Source: Brachionus plicatilis (lineage: Eukaryota > Rotifera > Eurotatoria > Ploima > Brachionidae). From it: a stretch of DNA of 64,000 bases. Below the pieces are notes generated by a model that worked only from the letters and a program-made list of their open reading frames with translations, was not told the origin of the DNA and searched no databases. Shown here in pieces: positions 49,701 to 61,700 of this stretch. A program made the translations under genes and the position numbers. Each line of letters starts with the position of its first letter. The stretch's first letter is position 1. The stretch lies in NCBI GenBank assembly GCA_010279815.1, contig QEOQ01000470.1:36710-100709 (forward strand), in the 5' to 3' direction.

Positions 49701-52700
49701 TTTTTCAATATTTTTTCTAAATTAAATTTTAATTACTTCCAATTCATAAGTCTCATTGATTTTAATCTTTATTTATTAATTAAACATGGAAACAAACTTT
49801 ATGCTTTCCCGCTGAGCAAGCTCAGTCAATAGACTCAATTAACGAGTTGAAAAATGTGATTTCCAAGTGGGTAATTATATGGGAAGTCTGCTTGTCAAGA
49901 GATTTAGTGGCTGTTTGTATTTGTGATTAGATAATAAGAGTTCCTAATGAGCCATTTGCTCGGACAATACAGCCATCAGTATTAATCTGAAAATTAAATT
50001 CTTATTAAATATCTGATTCAATATTTTTACTAATATTTGCCAATTGCTAATCTTTTGTATAAACATACTTAAAATGGTGTTAAATAATCGCCATTTTAAA
50101 ATTCAATATGTTTGGCCTCTCTTTGAATATTTAAAAAAATCGATCAAGTTCCTGAAAAAATAAAAACCTTTCAGTTCACTTTATTTTTGTCGAGACTTAT
50201 TTTAGACGGATGTGTATCGGACTACTTTTCATCCTGAAAATATACTCAATCTTAGGTTAAATTTAGATTAAATTATTTTTTCCCATTTAAAAAATTTTGC
50301 TTGCATCTTCTCTCCTAAAATTTTCCATCTTAATTTTAATAATTTTTTAAAGAGCTCAATTCCAATGCAAAAAAAAAAGAAAAAAAATTGAAGAATTAAA
50401 TTTGATATTAGTTGAAATTCGATCAAATTTAGTTGAACAAACAAATAAGTAAATCATGAATCTTGATCTAGTATTTTGTTTTAAGTTTTTGTTTAGATTT
50501 ACTTGGTTAATCTTATTAAAAATTCTTTGAAAACCTTTAATTATTAGAGATGATAATTTTCTTTTTTATCTTTAAAACACATATTGAACATTTAACTAGA
50601 AAAAAAATAATTAGCATTTTTTTTTCTCAAATAGCCTAAAAAAGTCACCATCAAACAAACAAAAATTTTAATAAAAAAAATTTTAAATATATCTTTAAAT
50701 TTCGATTAAAAAAAAAAGACAATTTAAATTGAAGAATATTACTTACTTTTTGAAAATCTTCCGATTAAGTTTAATACTTAAAATATGCAAAAATATACCG
50801 AATTTTTTGTTACCGCTGGTGCTGTTTATTTATTTTTTTTTTTTTTTTTTAAATACTTTGGGGCGAACCCCAGGTTCGTCCGAATAGCTTGCGCCTTCGT
50901 TTAAACCCAATTGTTACAAAGCATTGATTAAAAAAGGAAAAATAAAAAGTTCGAGTTTCTAGAGTAGAAGGATTTTAAAAAAAGTAAAAAAGAGAAATAT
51001 AAATAGTATAAAATGGGTAGAAAAAATTTGTTCATTCAACATTTACAATTCTATTTACTGGTGCTGTTTATGAATGAATAGAATTTAGAAAGTAAAAATT
51101 GAGATAAAATTGAAGACAATAATTTTAAATTACGAAAAATCAAATTTGATATAATTCTGGTTAAATAAGAACATTATTCCTAATCTACATTTAGACAATG
51201 ATTACGTCAATAATTTTCGTCACAAGAAAATTACTAGAAGAATTAGATTTAGAAATGAGCAAATATCAGAATGTAATTAAACTTTTTTAGTCTAACCCAA
51301 ATTAACCTTTAAAAGGAGATGTAAAATAAAATAATATCATTATTTTGTTTTTAAAAAAAAAAATAAAATAAAAATTTAAATTGCTAATAAAAATTCTGTA
51401 AAAACTCTGCAAAAGCGTTTGATGTCATTTTACATCAAACCTTATGATATGGCCTGAATTTTTAAAGATATAATGTAATGCTTTGCAGTAAATAGAATTT
51501 TTTATACCTTAAAACAACTTTTGATTAATTTTAAATTCCTTCATCATAAAAATCTATAGAGCTATCTCTGAAAAACTTAAGACTCAAAAACTACAATTTT
51601 TTAGAATCACAATGAACCTAAAACCTATATGAGAATCATCTTTTTTGATCAATATAAGTTTAAAAATTTTATTTTTAATCATGACATAATGTTTTTTGCA
51701 GTTAAAATAAAAGTTTCGTAACTGGAACCTTCATTTTCTTCTTTCTATGAAAACTTTTTTTTTTATTTTTCTCTTATTATTACTTTTCCTGATTAAGGCT
51801 AATTTTTATTTAAACAAATAAAAATTTGATTGTATTTAATTTAAGAGGTGACTGTTTCCAGAGTAAACTTTATCGTAAATCTTTTAATTTTCAAGTAAAA
51901 GTAGAACAAATTCAATTCTCAATTATTCGGCTAATAGTTAGAAAACTTTCCAAAATAATAACAGTGAATATCGGAACCATTTATTTTATTCTATATACTC
52001 TTTATCTTTTAGACAATTCTTTATCGAATTTATTAATAAATTGTTTGTTTTATACAAACAAAAGAAAACAAAAAATAAATCATCAATACTTTAGAGATTT
52101 TAGATAAATTCTCGCTATGACAATATCAGAAATTTTCAAAAAATAAAGAAAAAAAAAATTTATGCCCATCATTTTTTAGAAGTATGCAAATGATGAAATT
52201 TTATTTCAAAAAATAATCTAGACAAACAGCTCATTATATTCCTATTAAATTCATTTTGAATCAATTAATAATTTTGTATATTTTATTCAAGATAAAGTTA
52301 GTTTAATATCCTACATTAATTATACGATCTAATGAATTCATTTGGTCTAATATTGATACATTGTTTGGTTTTGGCTATCAATTTTTATCAAAAAAGAAAT
52401 AAATAGTTAAATCATGAATTTCCATTTTAATGAACACTTTTATTCATTGTCTTGCTCTAATAAGCGCAAAACAGCATTGATTCTTGAATAAATCACTACT
52501 TTCATCGAATATTTATTCACATTCTTTTTTAATTCCCTAGGGATTATTAAACATGCAAAGCTGAAATTAAACTTGAAAATTGTCACTATCAGAAATATTT
52601 TGAACACTATAAGCATCAAAAAATAAAATTTTTGATCGAACTCAAAAGGACAAATAATTTATTAATAAACATTAATTTAGAAAACAAATTTCAATTTAGA

Positions 52701-55700
52701 AAAAATAATTAATTAGCTAAATTAAAGTCTTTAGATATTAACTGACCAATTATTGAACCAATTTTTTACGAACAAATTCTACTTCCTTCCTTCTTGCAAA
52801 GCCTACAAACTGAATATGTTTAATTTTAATAATTTTTTACTGAATTTTACGTAAAATTTTTTGATGTATTGCAAATTTCTGTCATAAAAGGAAAAAAAAA
52901 TTAAAATAGAATAGAATTTTCATATAAAAATAATTGATTTAAATTTCATTCTTTAGCGCACATATACCAAAGTTAACAAAAAAATTTAAATCAAAGCTAG
53001 GCCGCCATAATCACTACCTGGAACGGCAAAAAATTCATGTGGCCGTGATCATGACTTCATGGAACGGCAAAAATCAAATATTAATTTTGACTTAAAAATA
53101 ACTTGATTTTCAACTCAAAGTCACTTCAATTAAAATAATAATTTTTTAAAATAATTTTAAACTTCGAACTTGGCTTTTAATTTTTGACTTTTAAACAACT
53201 CTGGAATTTTTTAAGGTTGCCACAGAATCAGCTTAAAATGAATTGTTAAGATATTTAAATTCTATTTTTCTAAATTTTACAGTTTTTGACATAAATTTAT
53301 CGTAGATTAACTAAATTTTTTAAAATTAAAGAAATAAATAGCAAGATTAATTTTTATGGTTTAAAAAAATGAAAAAAAAATAGCATTTTGATATTCATTA
53401 GGATTATTTTATTTGTTATTTAGATAAATGGTTTGTCCTAGTCAAAAGTCTATGCTGATGATATGAAAATCATCACATTGATCGACCATAAAAATGATGA
53501 ATTGTCTTTAAAAAAAAATAAAGATGCTATTTAAGCTACAGCATTACATGGGCGACTGATTTAAATAGAGAAGAGAAGAGTAAAGAAATGCATATTGGAA
53601 ATAAAAATGCTCATTTTGACTATAAAAATTATAACAAGACTTCTTATTGAATACGAAGTTAGTGTTTGGAATCCATTCTTGAAAGAAGATAAGAGGAAAT
53701 TAGAAAAAGTACAGTGAAGTTGATTCCAGACTGTTAGAATCTTAAGAAAAAGATTGAGTAGAATGAAACTTAGTTCTCTAGATACGATAAGAAAAAGAAG
53801 CGATTTAATACAAATTTTTAATCTTCTAGAATCTGTTAAGTTGGTTAGTGGAGTCATGAATGTTTGGAGAAAAAATTCTAATCTAAAGGGTCATGCAAAA
53901 ATGGTTACAAGAGAGCTTATTAAAAATGGTCCATCACGTTTCAACTTTACCAAAAAAAGTTTTTGATCTCTTTAAAAGCAATACTCTATTTATGCTTTAT
54001 GGCACAGAGATTGGTGTGATTGGATTGTGACGATCATGTCAAAATTGTAATCTACAATTAATTTTTATTTTTTAAATTTACTTTATTTTAAATGCTAAAT
54101 AAAAAAATTCATGTCTATATCATTCTAGATTAATTGTTAATAAAGCTTTTAAGAATCATAAATGACTCTTTTGGTGCTTCTAGTCACCACAGGCAATGTT
54201 CATGAATAAAACGCATCAAATTCTAAGAGATATCTTAGATGATTAATTCACTTAGAAGATTATATGGCTTCAAAATATGCTCCCAAAATTATCTCATTCA
54301 CCACCACAAACAAAAATATTTTCAAACAAACAATTTCTAACTATTAGGCATTTAAGGCGATCTTTAATTGTAGAAAAATAAAATAATTTAAAACAAATAT
54401 TAGCTGAAAACCTATTAGTTTTAATTAAATGCGAATCACCTAAGGCCATTTAGAGCAACGAGTATTCGTAGCCGCTTTGTGAATCTTTGTTTTAGCGCAC
54501 AAAGCTGTGAGCAAATAATTGTACTGCGCTGACTCACTCAACGCTTGAACAAATCTCTCACACAGACTAGGTCTGAATTGAAATTTTAAAAATCAATTTC
54601 TAATCAACAGGGAGGCCTGACAACAATAAAAATCTATTTTGTAGTTTTACTCACAAAAATAATATCTTTAAATGAACGGAAGTGTTCTTTTATTAAACAG
54701 GGACTCAGTCAACCGAGTCATAAATCACTAATAAGCATGAACTGTAATGACTCTTTCTCCTAAGCTGACTTTATTTAAATATTTGCTATCATGCTAAAAA
54801 CGATTTTTTTCTTAAAATTCTACCGTAATTTGGAACAAGCACGCCATTTTGATTAGACTTTTTAATCACTTGGCCACATATAGATTTAATTCTAAATAGT
54901 CTAATTAGAACCTATTTTTGGACGATCTTTATACAAATTCATGCTGACTTGAATAATCTTTTATTATGCATTTAGCAGAGCGTTTATTTTGAGAAATGCG
55001 TGTTTTTGGCGATTAGCCTCTAGCTTGAATTTGATTTTTCTACCTGCAGATCGATTTTTTTGATCGCCTCATAAATAAATATTTTCATTAAAGTCAGAAT
55101 GCTTTGAAAATAAAAAAAAATTACATCTCTCAATTATTTTTAAAAAATTATTTATTCTTTTTTGAAAATTTAAAATTGAATTTTTTTTTACTGATGGAAA
55201 GAAATCAAAAAAATAAATTCTTTTTATTTTAAGATATAAAGAAATAAAAGATCGATTAAAGTCAAAATGTTTTGCAAATAAGAAAAAATTGCATCTCTCC
55301 ATTGTTTTTAAAAAATTATTTATCTATTTTAAAAATTTAAAAATTGAATTATTTTTTTACTGAAGGAAAGAAATCAAAAAAATTAATTCTTTTTATTTGA
55401 AGAAATAAAGAATTAAAATACTGATTAAATTCAAAATGTTTTGAAAATACGAAAATATAACATCTCTCCATTATTTTTAAAAAATTATTTATTCTTTTTT
55501 GAAAATTTAAAAATTGAATTATTTTTTTACTGATGGAAAGAGATCAAAGAAATAAATTCTTTTTATTTGAAGAAATAAAGAAATAAAAGGCTGATTAAAG
55601 TCAAAATGTTTTGAAAATAAGAAAAAATTACATCTCTCCATTATTTTTAAAAAATTATTTATATTTTTTAAAAATTTTAAAATTGAATTTTTTTTTACTG

Positions 55701-58700
55701 AAGGAAAAAAATCAAAAAAATAAATTCTTTTTAGTCGAAGAAATAAAGAAGTCAAAGTTAAATAAATGAATGAAATGGACATTTATATTAAGCTTAATCA
55801 CTTATCCTCCATTTTTGTATATTTGGACTGTATGAATATTCAGACTACTTGAAAATTTTGTAATGGATCTGACTAAACACGGTAAATGCCGTTATCAGAT
55901 CCATGTTTATTTACTACTTATAAGACAAAAAGACCTTCAAATTTATGAAAAATTCAGAGAATTAAAAATTTTTTCTCCATTAAAGTGAAGACGCTATTCA
56001 TTAAATTTTTTTGTGGAAAACCATCAGAGCTGCTTTGAAAGACTTGTTTCTACTTTGAAGTCCCGCGTTGCAGAATAATATTTAGGTATAAAATATTTAT
56101 AGAAAATTATAGAAAAAAAAGAGAAAAAAAATATTCCAAAAAAATGATGAACAACTGAACTCTTCTTTTAATTTTTCTATTTCTAAAAAAAATAAATGAT
56201 TCCATAATAAAACATGATGCCAACATCACAAAAAAAATTCAAACACTTTTTTATAATTCATCTTAACATCATAATTTAAAACACTTTTATGTTTTTTTTT
56301 ACTTGTAGTTTATTTTTTCTAAATTTAAATAACAGGAGTGCTGAATCTATGAAGATAGCATCTCCTAAATTATTTTTCAAATAACTAATAGATTCTTAAA
56401 TGACAAAATATTTGAATTGCCTAAGTCTGGACTTATCTCGTGAGAGACAAAATATGTTTTTAAGATCGAAACGTTTCTCGAATGTCAATAGATAGTTCTC
56501 ATAAAAATATGAATAGATAAAAGACAGTTAAGTTAGCTCTAGGAAGACTAGAGCCAATTTCTAGACTAATTAAAAACTCAGTATCTAACAAAACACAAAT
56601 TTAAATTTAAAATTTATTCAAAATTAGATGAAGTTGTGGGCAAACTTAGAATAATTCATTAGAAATCGACTAGCCGCATTCTTTTCATTAAATTTACTCT
56701 TTAAGATTCAATTTTGGCCTTTGAATCAACCAAAAATTCCAATCTTTTAAGAAAACAAAGAAAAAATTTTAATTAAATTTTAAAAAGGAAACTTTAAATC
56801 TACTTAAATACCTTTAGCGCCAGATTCAGCAAATATTTGCTCAATATTTAAAGTTCTTTACATTAATGGCCAAAATTGATAATTTTTTTAGGCTGCTGAG
56901 AAATGGACTGCCAAATATTTCACTTGATTTTTGGATAATGAATTCATTTTAAACACTTGGCCTGCGAAGCTCAATTTTGCTCTAATGTTTACTATCATTC
57001 AAACTTGTTAGCTTAAGCTGATTGATATGTTTTGTGTTGAATTAAAATCTTATTTTTCAAATAAAACAATTAATATACCATAGACTCATTTGCTTATCAT
57101 GCTTTATTTTAAGCAGCTAATTTAAATTTTTATTAGAAAAATATCAATCACTTTCTACCATGTTGTTTTAAAGAGCAGATTTTCACTAAGCTCACATCAG
57201 ATTTTTCTATCCTTTGCCACTCGGATCGCTTAGTTTATTTTAAACAGACAATATTTGGAATAAAATTTTAATTGAACATTGCTGTCAATTAATGTAAATT
57301 TGTTTTCTTTAATAATCCAATTGTCCTGGAACCAACATTTTTATCTGAGCTATTCATTTTTCTTAGGTTCGAAAAAAAAATTTTTAATGAGAAAAAAAAT
57401 AAATTAGATTTTTAATTGATCTATTTTTCAATATAAAAAAATTTAATTCATCGAATTTTTCTATGAAAAAAAATCAAAGTAGAAGCGCATTTGATTTGAA
57501 ATAAAAAAGGCTATTTAATTGTTTCAGCTATTAAATAGAGGCCTGCATAATTGAAAAAATAAACTAAATGAAAATTAAATTTAAATTAAAAAATAACAAA
57601 CAAAAATCATTTTTACTGTAATCTCTATTGAATTCATATGAGTTAACTGGATGGTTTTTACTTCGAGTTAAATGCACAATTTATTCAATTAAATAGATAG
57701 AAATAATAAATTGCTGTTGGAAATTTGCCTTAAAAAATTTCCGAAAATAACCTGAATAAAAAAAAAAAAACTAGTTTCCCAGATAACAGTGGTCCAATTT
57801 ATATTTTAAAAGACAATTTATTTTTTATTGATTTATTTTCGAAAAATAAGAAGATTATTTAAACAAAAAAAAATTTCTTTGATTTAAATTTACTTATTAC
57901 TTCAAGTATTGTTGTGGCTTAATTATCTAATGAAACACTTGAAAAAAATATAAGAACCCTTGGAAAAATAAAACCTTAACTAAAAGAATTCTATTTTTTT
58001 TTCTCTAAAATTTGAGTCTAGTTATTTGTTTGCAAATTTTTAAACAATTCAAACATAAAATTAGACCAACTTGGATTTATTATACCTAAAGGATTAGAGA
58101 AGAGTATTTTAGAAGTCTTGCTAATTTTTTAATCAATTTTTTAAATTGATCATGAAATAACATCGAGTTGAAGATTAGTGCTTATAAGATAAAATTTATA
58201 CAACAACAAAAATTGTATGCATAGATCTTAGGCTTTGTACGGCTAAAAAATTAACGCTAGCTTTACATCAAAATCTTTGAACATTGTGCAATTTTGCTAA
58301 GCTAAATTTGTTTTTCTATTCCGAGTAATTAACCTAGAGTTGTGTAAAATTTATCAAAAAATATTTTAGAAACCATTCCCGAAAAGTTATCCAAAATCAT
58401 AAAAAAACTCTCCAAAAACTTGCATTTTTAAATACCTTCTACCAAAACAAAATTTTAATCATTTAACAAAAAAAATAAAATAAAGCTAGTTAAAATATCA
58501 AACTTGGATTAATTAGACAAACAATTATTTTAAATTAACTTAATATTTTTATTCAGAAGAGAAACTTAAATTAAATTTAAAAAAATGGCGATTAAAGCTG
58601 ATAAAAAATAGCTTTTATATTTCCAAAGTTCTAGAAAAAAATCAATTAAATAAAGTCCTAAAACTTTTTAATTGAATAAAAAGCTCAAGAAAGTGTAAGT

Positions 58701-61700
58701 TCTTTTAAATAAGGAAACCATATATTTATTTTAGAGCAGACTGAAAATAAAAGTTAAACCAACAGTAGTCTTATTAAAAAAAAATATTGACTTTATTATT
58801 TTTGATACATTTGAGTTTATTATTTTCGAGCAAAAGCCTCTATTAAATGTGTCATATAAAGAATCAAGTTAATTCTAAATACCATTGTACTCGGTAGATA
58901 CAGACTTGATTAAATACTAAATTATTTGGTAGAGTTTGATTAGAATGGTCAACTTCATATAATGAAATATCAATGAAATACTCCTTCACCAAAAAAGTTA
59001 TGGACTCTTTTGTTAATGGATTAGCCAGAGTCTATTTGGCCTTATTTTTCGAACTATGACCAAATTTAGTAAATATTTTAATAATTTTTATCTATAATCC
59101 CTTCTAAAATGATAAACTTTATTTTATTTTGTTTAGATTGTCTCCGAAATCAAGTTAATTCAAACAATAATTGCGATGATCACTTCTATTTCAAAGGAAT
59201 TTTTCAATTTTTATGACAATTTAGATCTAAATTTTACATTAATTTGACAAGATTTGAAAAGATAAATTTAATTATAAATTGTTAATATTTACTTTCATTT
59301 TCTCTTTGAAGAAAAAATTTGTTTAGACTAAAAAATAAACAACGCCAATGTCTCCTTAATACTAAACGAAAAGTTTTATCTTAAAATGACTCCTAAACAT
59401 TCTGAATATTCTAAGAAATCTTGATGCTCTAAAAAAATTGAAATATGTGTCTCCTGATGACAGAAGTTCAAAAAAGACTTACAAGTCTAGATTAGTTTAA
59501 TAAAAGTTTAATTGAAGTTTTAAATACTTTGCATCGTATATTTTATTAGCCTGGCTATTTAGGTCATAAACTGTGTTTTCTTTATCTAATCACAAAAAAA
59601 TGTTTTATTATATTTAACTACAAAACCTTAGAATAATATTTTTTTAGTCTCTGATATCGAAATATTCTTCTTCAGTAAAAAATAAAAAAATTTGCTAAAA
59701 CTTTTAATTTTTAACCTTCTAAGAATTTGAATAAAATAATTATTTCCAAATTTTAATTTGTATACCTTTTTTTAACTTAATCAAAATTTTTTGTCGATCA
59801 AAAATACTCTAGGCTACACTCATAATTATCTAACTTAATTGAGGCGGTGAGGTTTCGAGCATTTCATAAGGCAAAAAACTATTTTAATTTTTTGGATAAA
59901 CCGATTTCCTTTACTATCATAAAGTTTATTATATTTTTTATTAAATAAATACAAAAGAAAATTTTACCTAAGAAAAGTAAAAATATATATATTTTTTTTT
60001 TATGTAAATTCACCATCATTTTTTGAGTTTTTTGCTTTTATTCTACATTTTTGAATCATCCATCTTATCTTAATTCTGATCTCTAATATCTTTCATAGCT
60101 TTTAAGATACCTTTAAAATTATTTATTAGTATTGCCTGTGTAATCTAGGTTACATCTGGATATTCAAATTTAGAAATCTTGAATTTTTAATACTGCCATT
60201 CTAAAAGCCTGACTTTCTCTGGATTTTTGTTTTGAGAGCAAAATTTGAACCAGATCGCTGACACTTTTTTTGTCATATTAAAACTGCACAAAATCTTTCA
60301 AACACCTTAGTGATCTGTGAAAAAATTTTCGTATTAAAAATTTTATTAATAATTTGACATTTAAAACAAGCTTAAAGTCTTAAAGAATTTTTGAAATCGA
60401 TTTTTGTAGAAATTATTTATTCGTATTTAAAATTTAATTCAAAATGAAAAAGGCTGTCTTTTAGATTTACAGTGTTAAAAACCTAAGTGACAAGACGTCT
60501 CCTAATAAATTTTTAATAATTTTTAAAGCGGCAATAAAATTTGATTAAAAAAAAACAATAAAAACATGTTCAAATTTTAAATGAATGAAATCTTTCAATT
60601 TTTTATTAATTTTGTTGTCAAACAATAATTCATCAAGCTAAAATAAGAGAAAAATAGGTGAAAATCTGGTTGGTTTTTTTATGCATTAATTGGTTGTATT
60701 TCTTTTTTGATTTTTGTATGAGCCGTCGTCAAAACCCAGAGATGGTCAATGATGATGAGAAGAAATGCAAAAAGTAATTAAATTGTTAGTAAAGATAAAT
60801 TTTATCAATTTGAAAAGCGAACAAATTTAATTTAAATTAATTGTCGCTTTTTTCTCTAAAAAAAAGGAGACTGAGCCAAATCTAAGCTGGTTTTTAATGC
60901 TAAATATTCTGCTATATTTGCCAATATTGCATAATAAAACTATTTAATTTGTCTAAATATATTAGCTTGAACATGAATATCACGTAATTAAATATTTGCG
61001 TTAAGTTTGCTTATCTATTATAAAATAAACCGCTTACTAAAAAAATATTCATTTCCATTAGCAAACTTTGCATGAAAAACACCGAAATTCTTTGACAGAT
61101 TTTTTTTCCTCAAATTTTATTATTTAAAAATTCCAAAATTTGGATCTATGATCCAATTTTTCTAGATCAAATTTTTAATTTGAACAGTTTAAACAAAATA
61201 TAAGAAATTTATCCATTAAATAAACAATGGAAAAAAAAACAAACAATAAATTTAGTAGTAAATTTTTAAGGAGAAAGTCGGATAAGACCACCATTTTTCC
61301 CATACCCAAATTTTGTCCTTCTCTTATCCGACGTACTCTTTTTTCAAATTAAATTAAAAACAAAGAAAAAATTTTGCATTGCTAAGTTTTGAAGTGGAAA
61401 AAAATTTGATTTTAACTTTTAAAATTTTTAATAAATTCAAGAAAACAAAAGCTGCTTTTTGTAAAAGAGAGTGACTATTTTTTGGAGTATTTTGGTCAAA
61501 ATTTAAATTTTAAATAAAATTAAAAGGTTTAAAATAATTGTAATTAGAGAAAAATTAAAATAGCCATTGGACTTTTTTGATTAAAAATTTACCTTCTATT
61601 AAAAAAGGTGCATAATGAACACACTTGTTTGTTTTGCGATTGAGGGAAGAACTTTTCTTTGGAAAATCGCTGTCATTTGATGAATTGGTTTCTCGGAGAA

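Larger units (their letters stand above)
46714..61592. other. 14.9-kb first intron of the SRCIN1-like gene
   Basis: No further coding exon is supported. The intron contains SINE-like pieces, a pair of diverged dispersed repeats (48124 and 51061), a LINE remnant, a piggyBac-type end, a MITE copy and a 4-unit tandem repeat. Segments of higher sequence complexity without repeats occur at about 49800-50000, 54420-54780 and 56330-57320 and are candidates for intronic regulatory sequence. A gene nested in the intron cannot be excluded, but none is visible. Confidence 0.5.

Noticed and set aside
55069..55782. Minus-strand ORFs in the tandem repeat (MERCNFFLFAKHFDF...)
   Set aside because: They repeat with the ~169-bp unit, are Phe/Ile/Lys-rich as expected from AT-rich DNA and have no homology or splice context.
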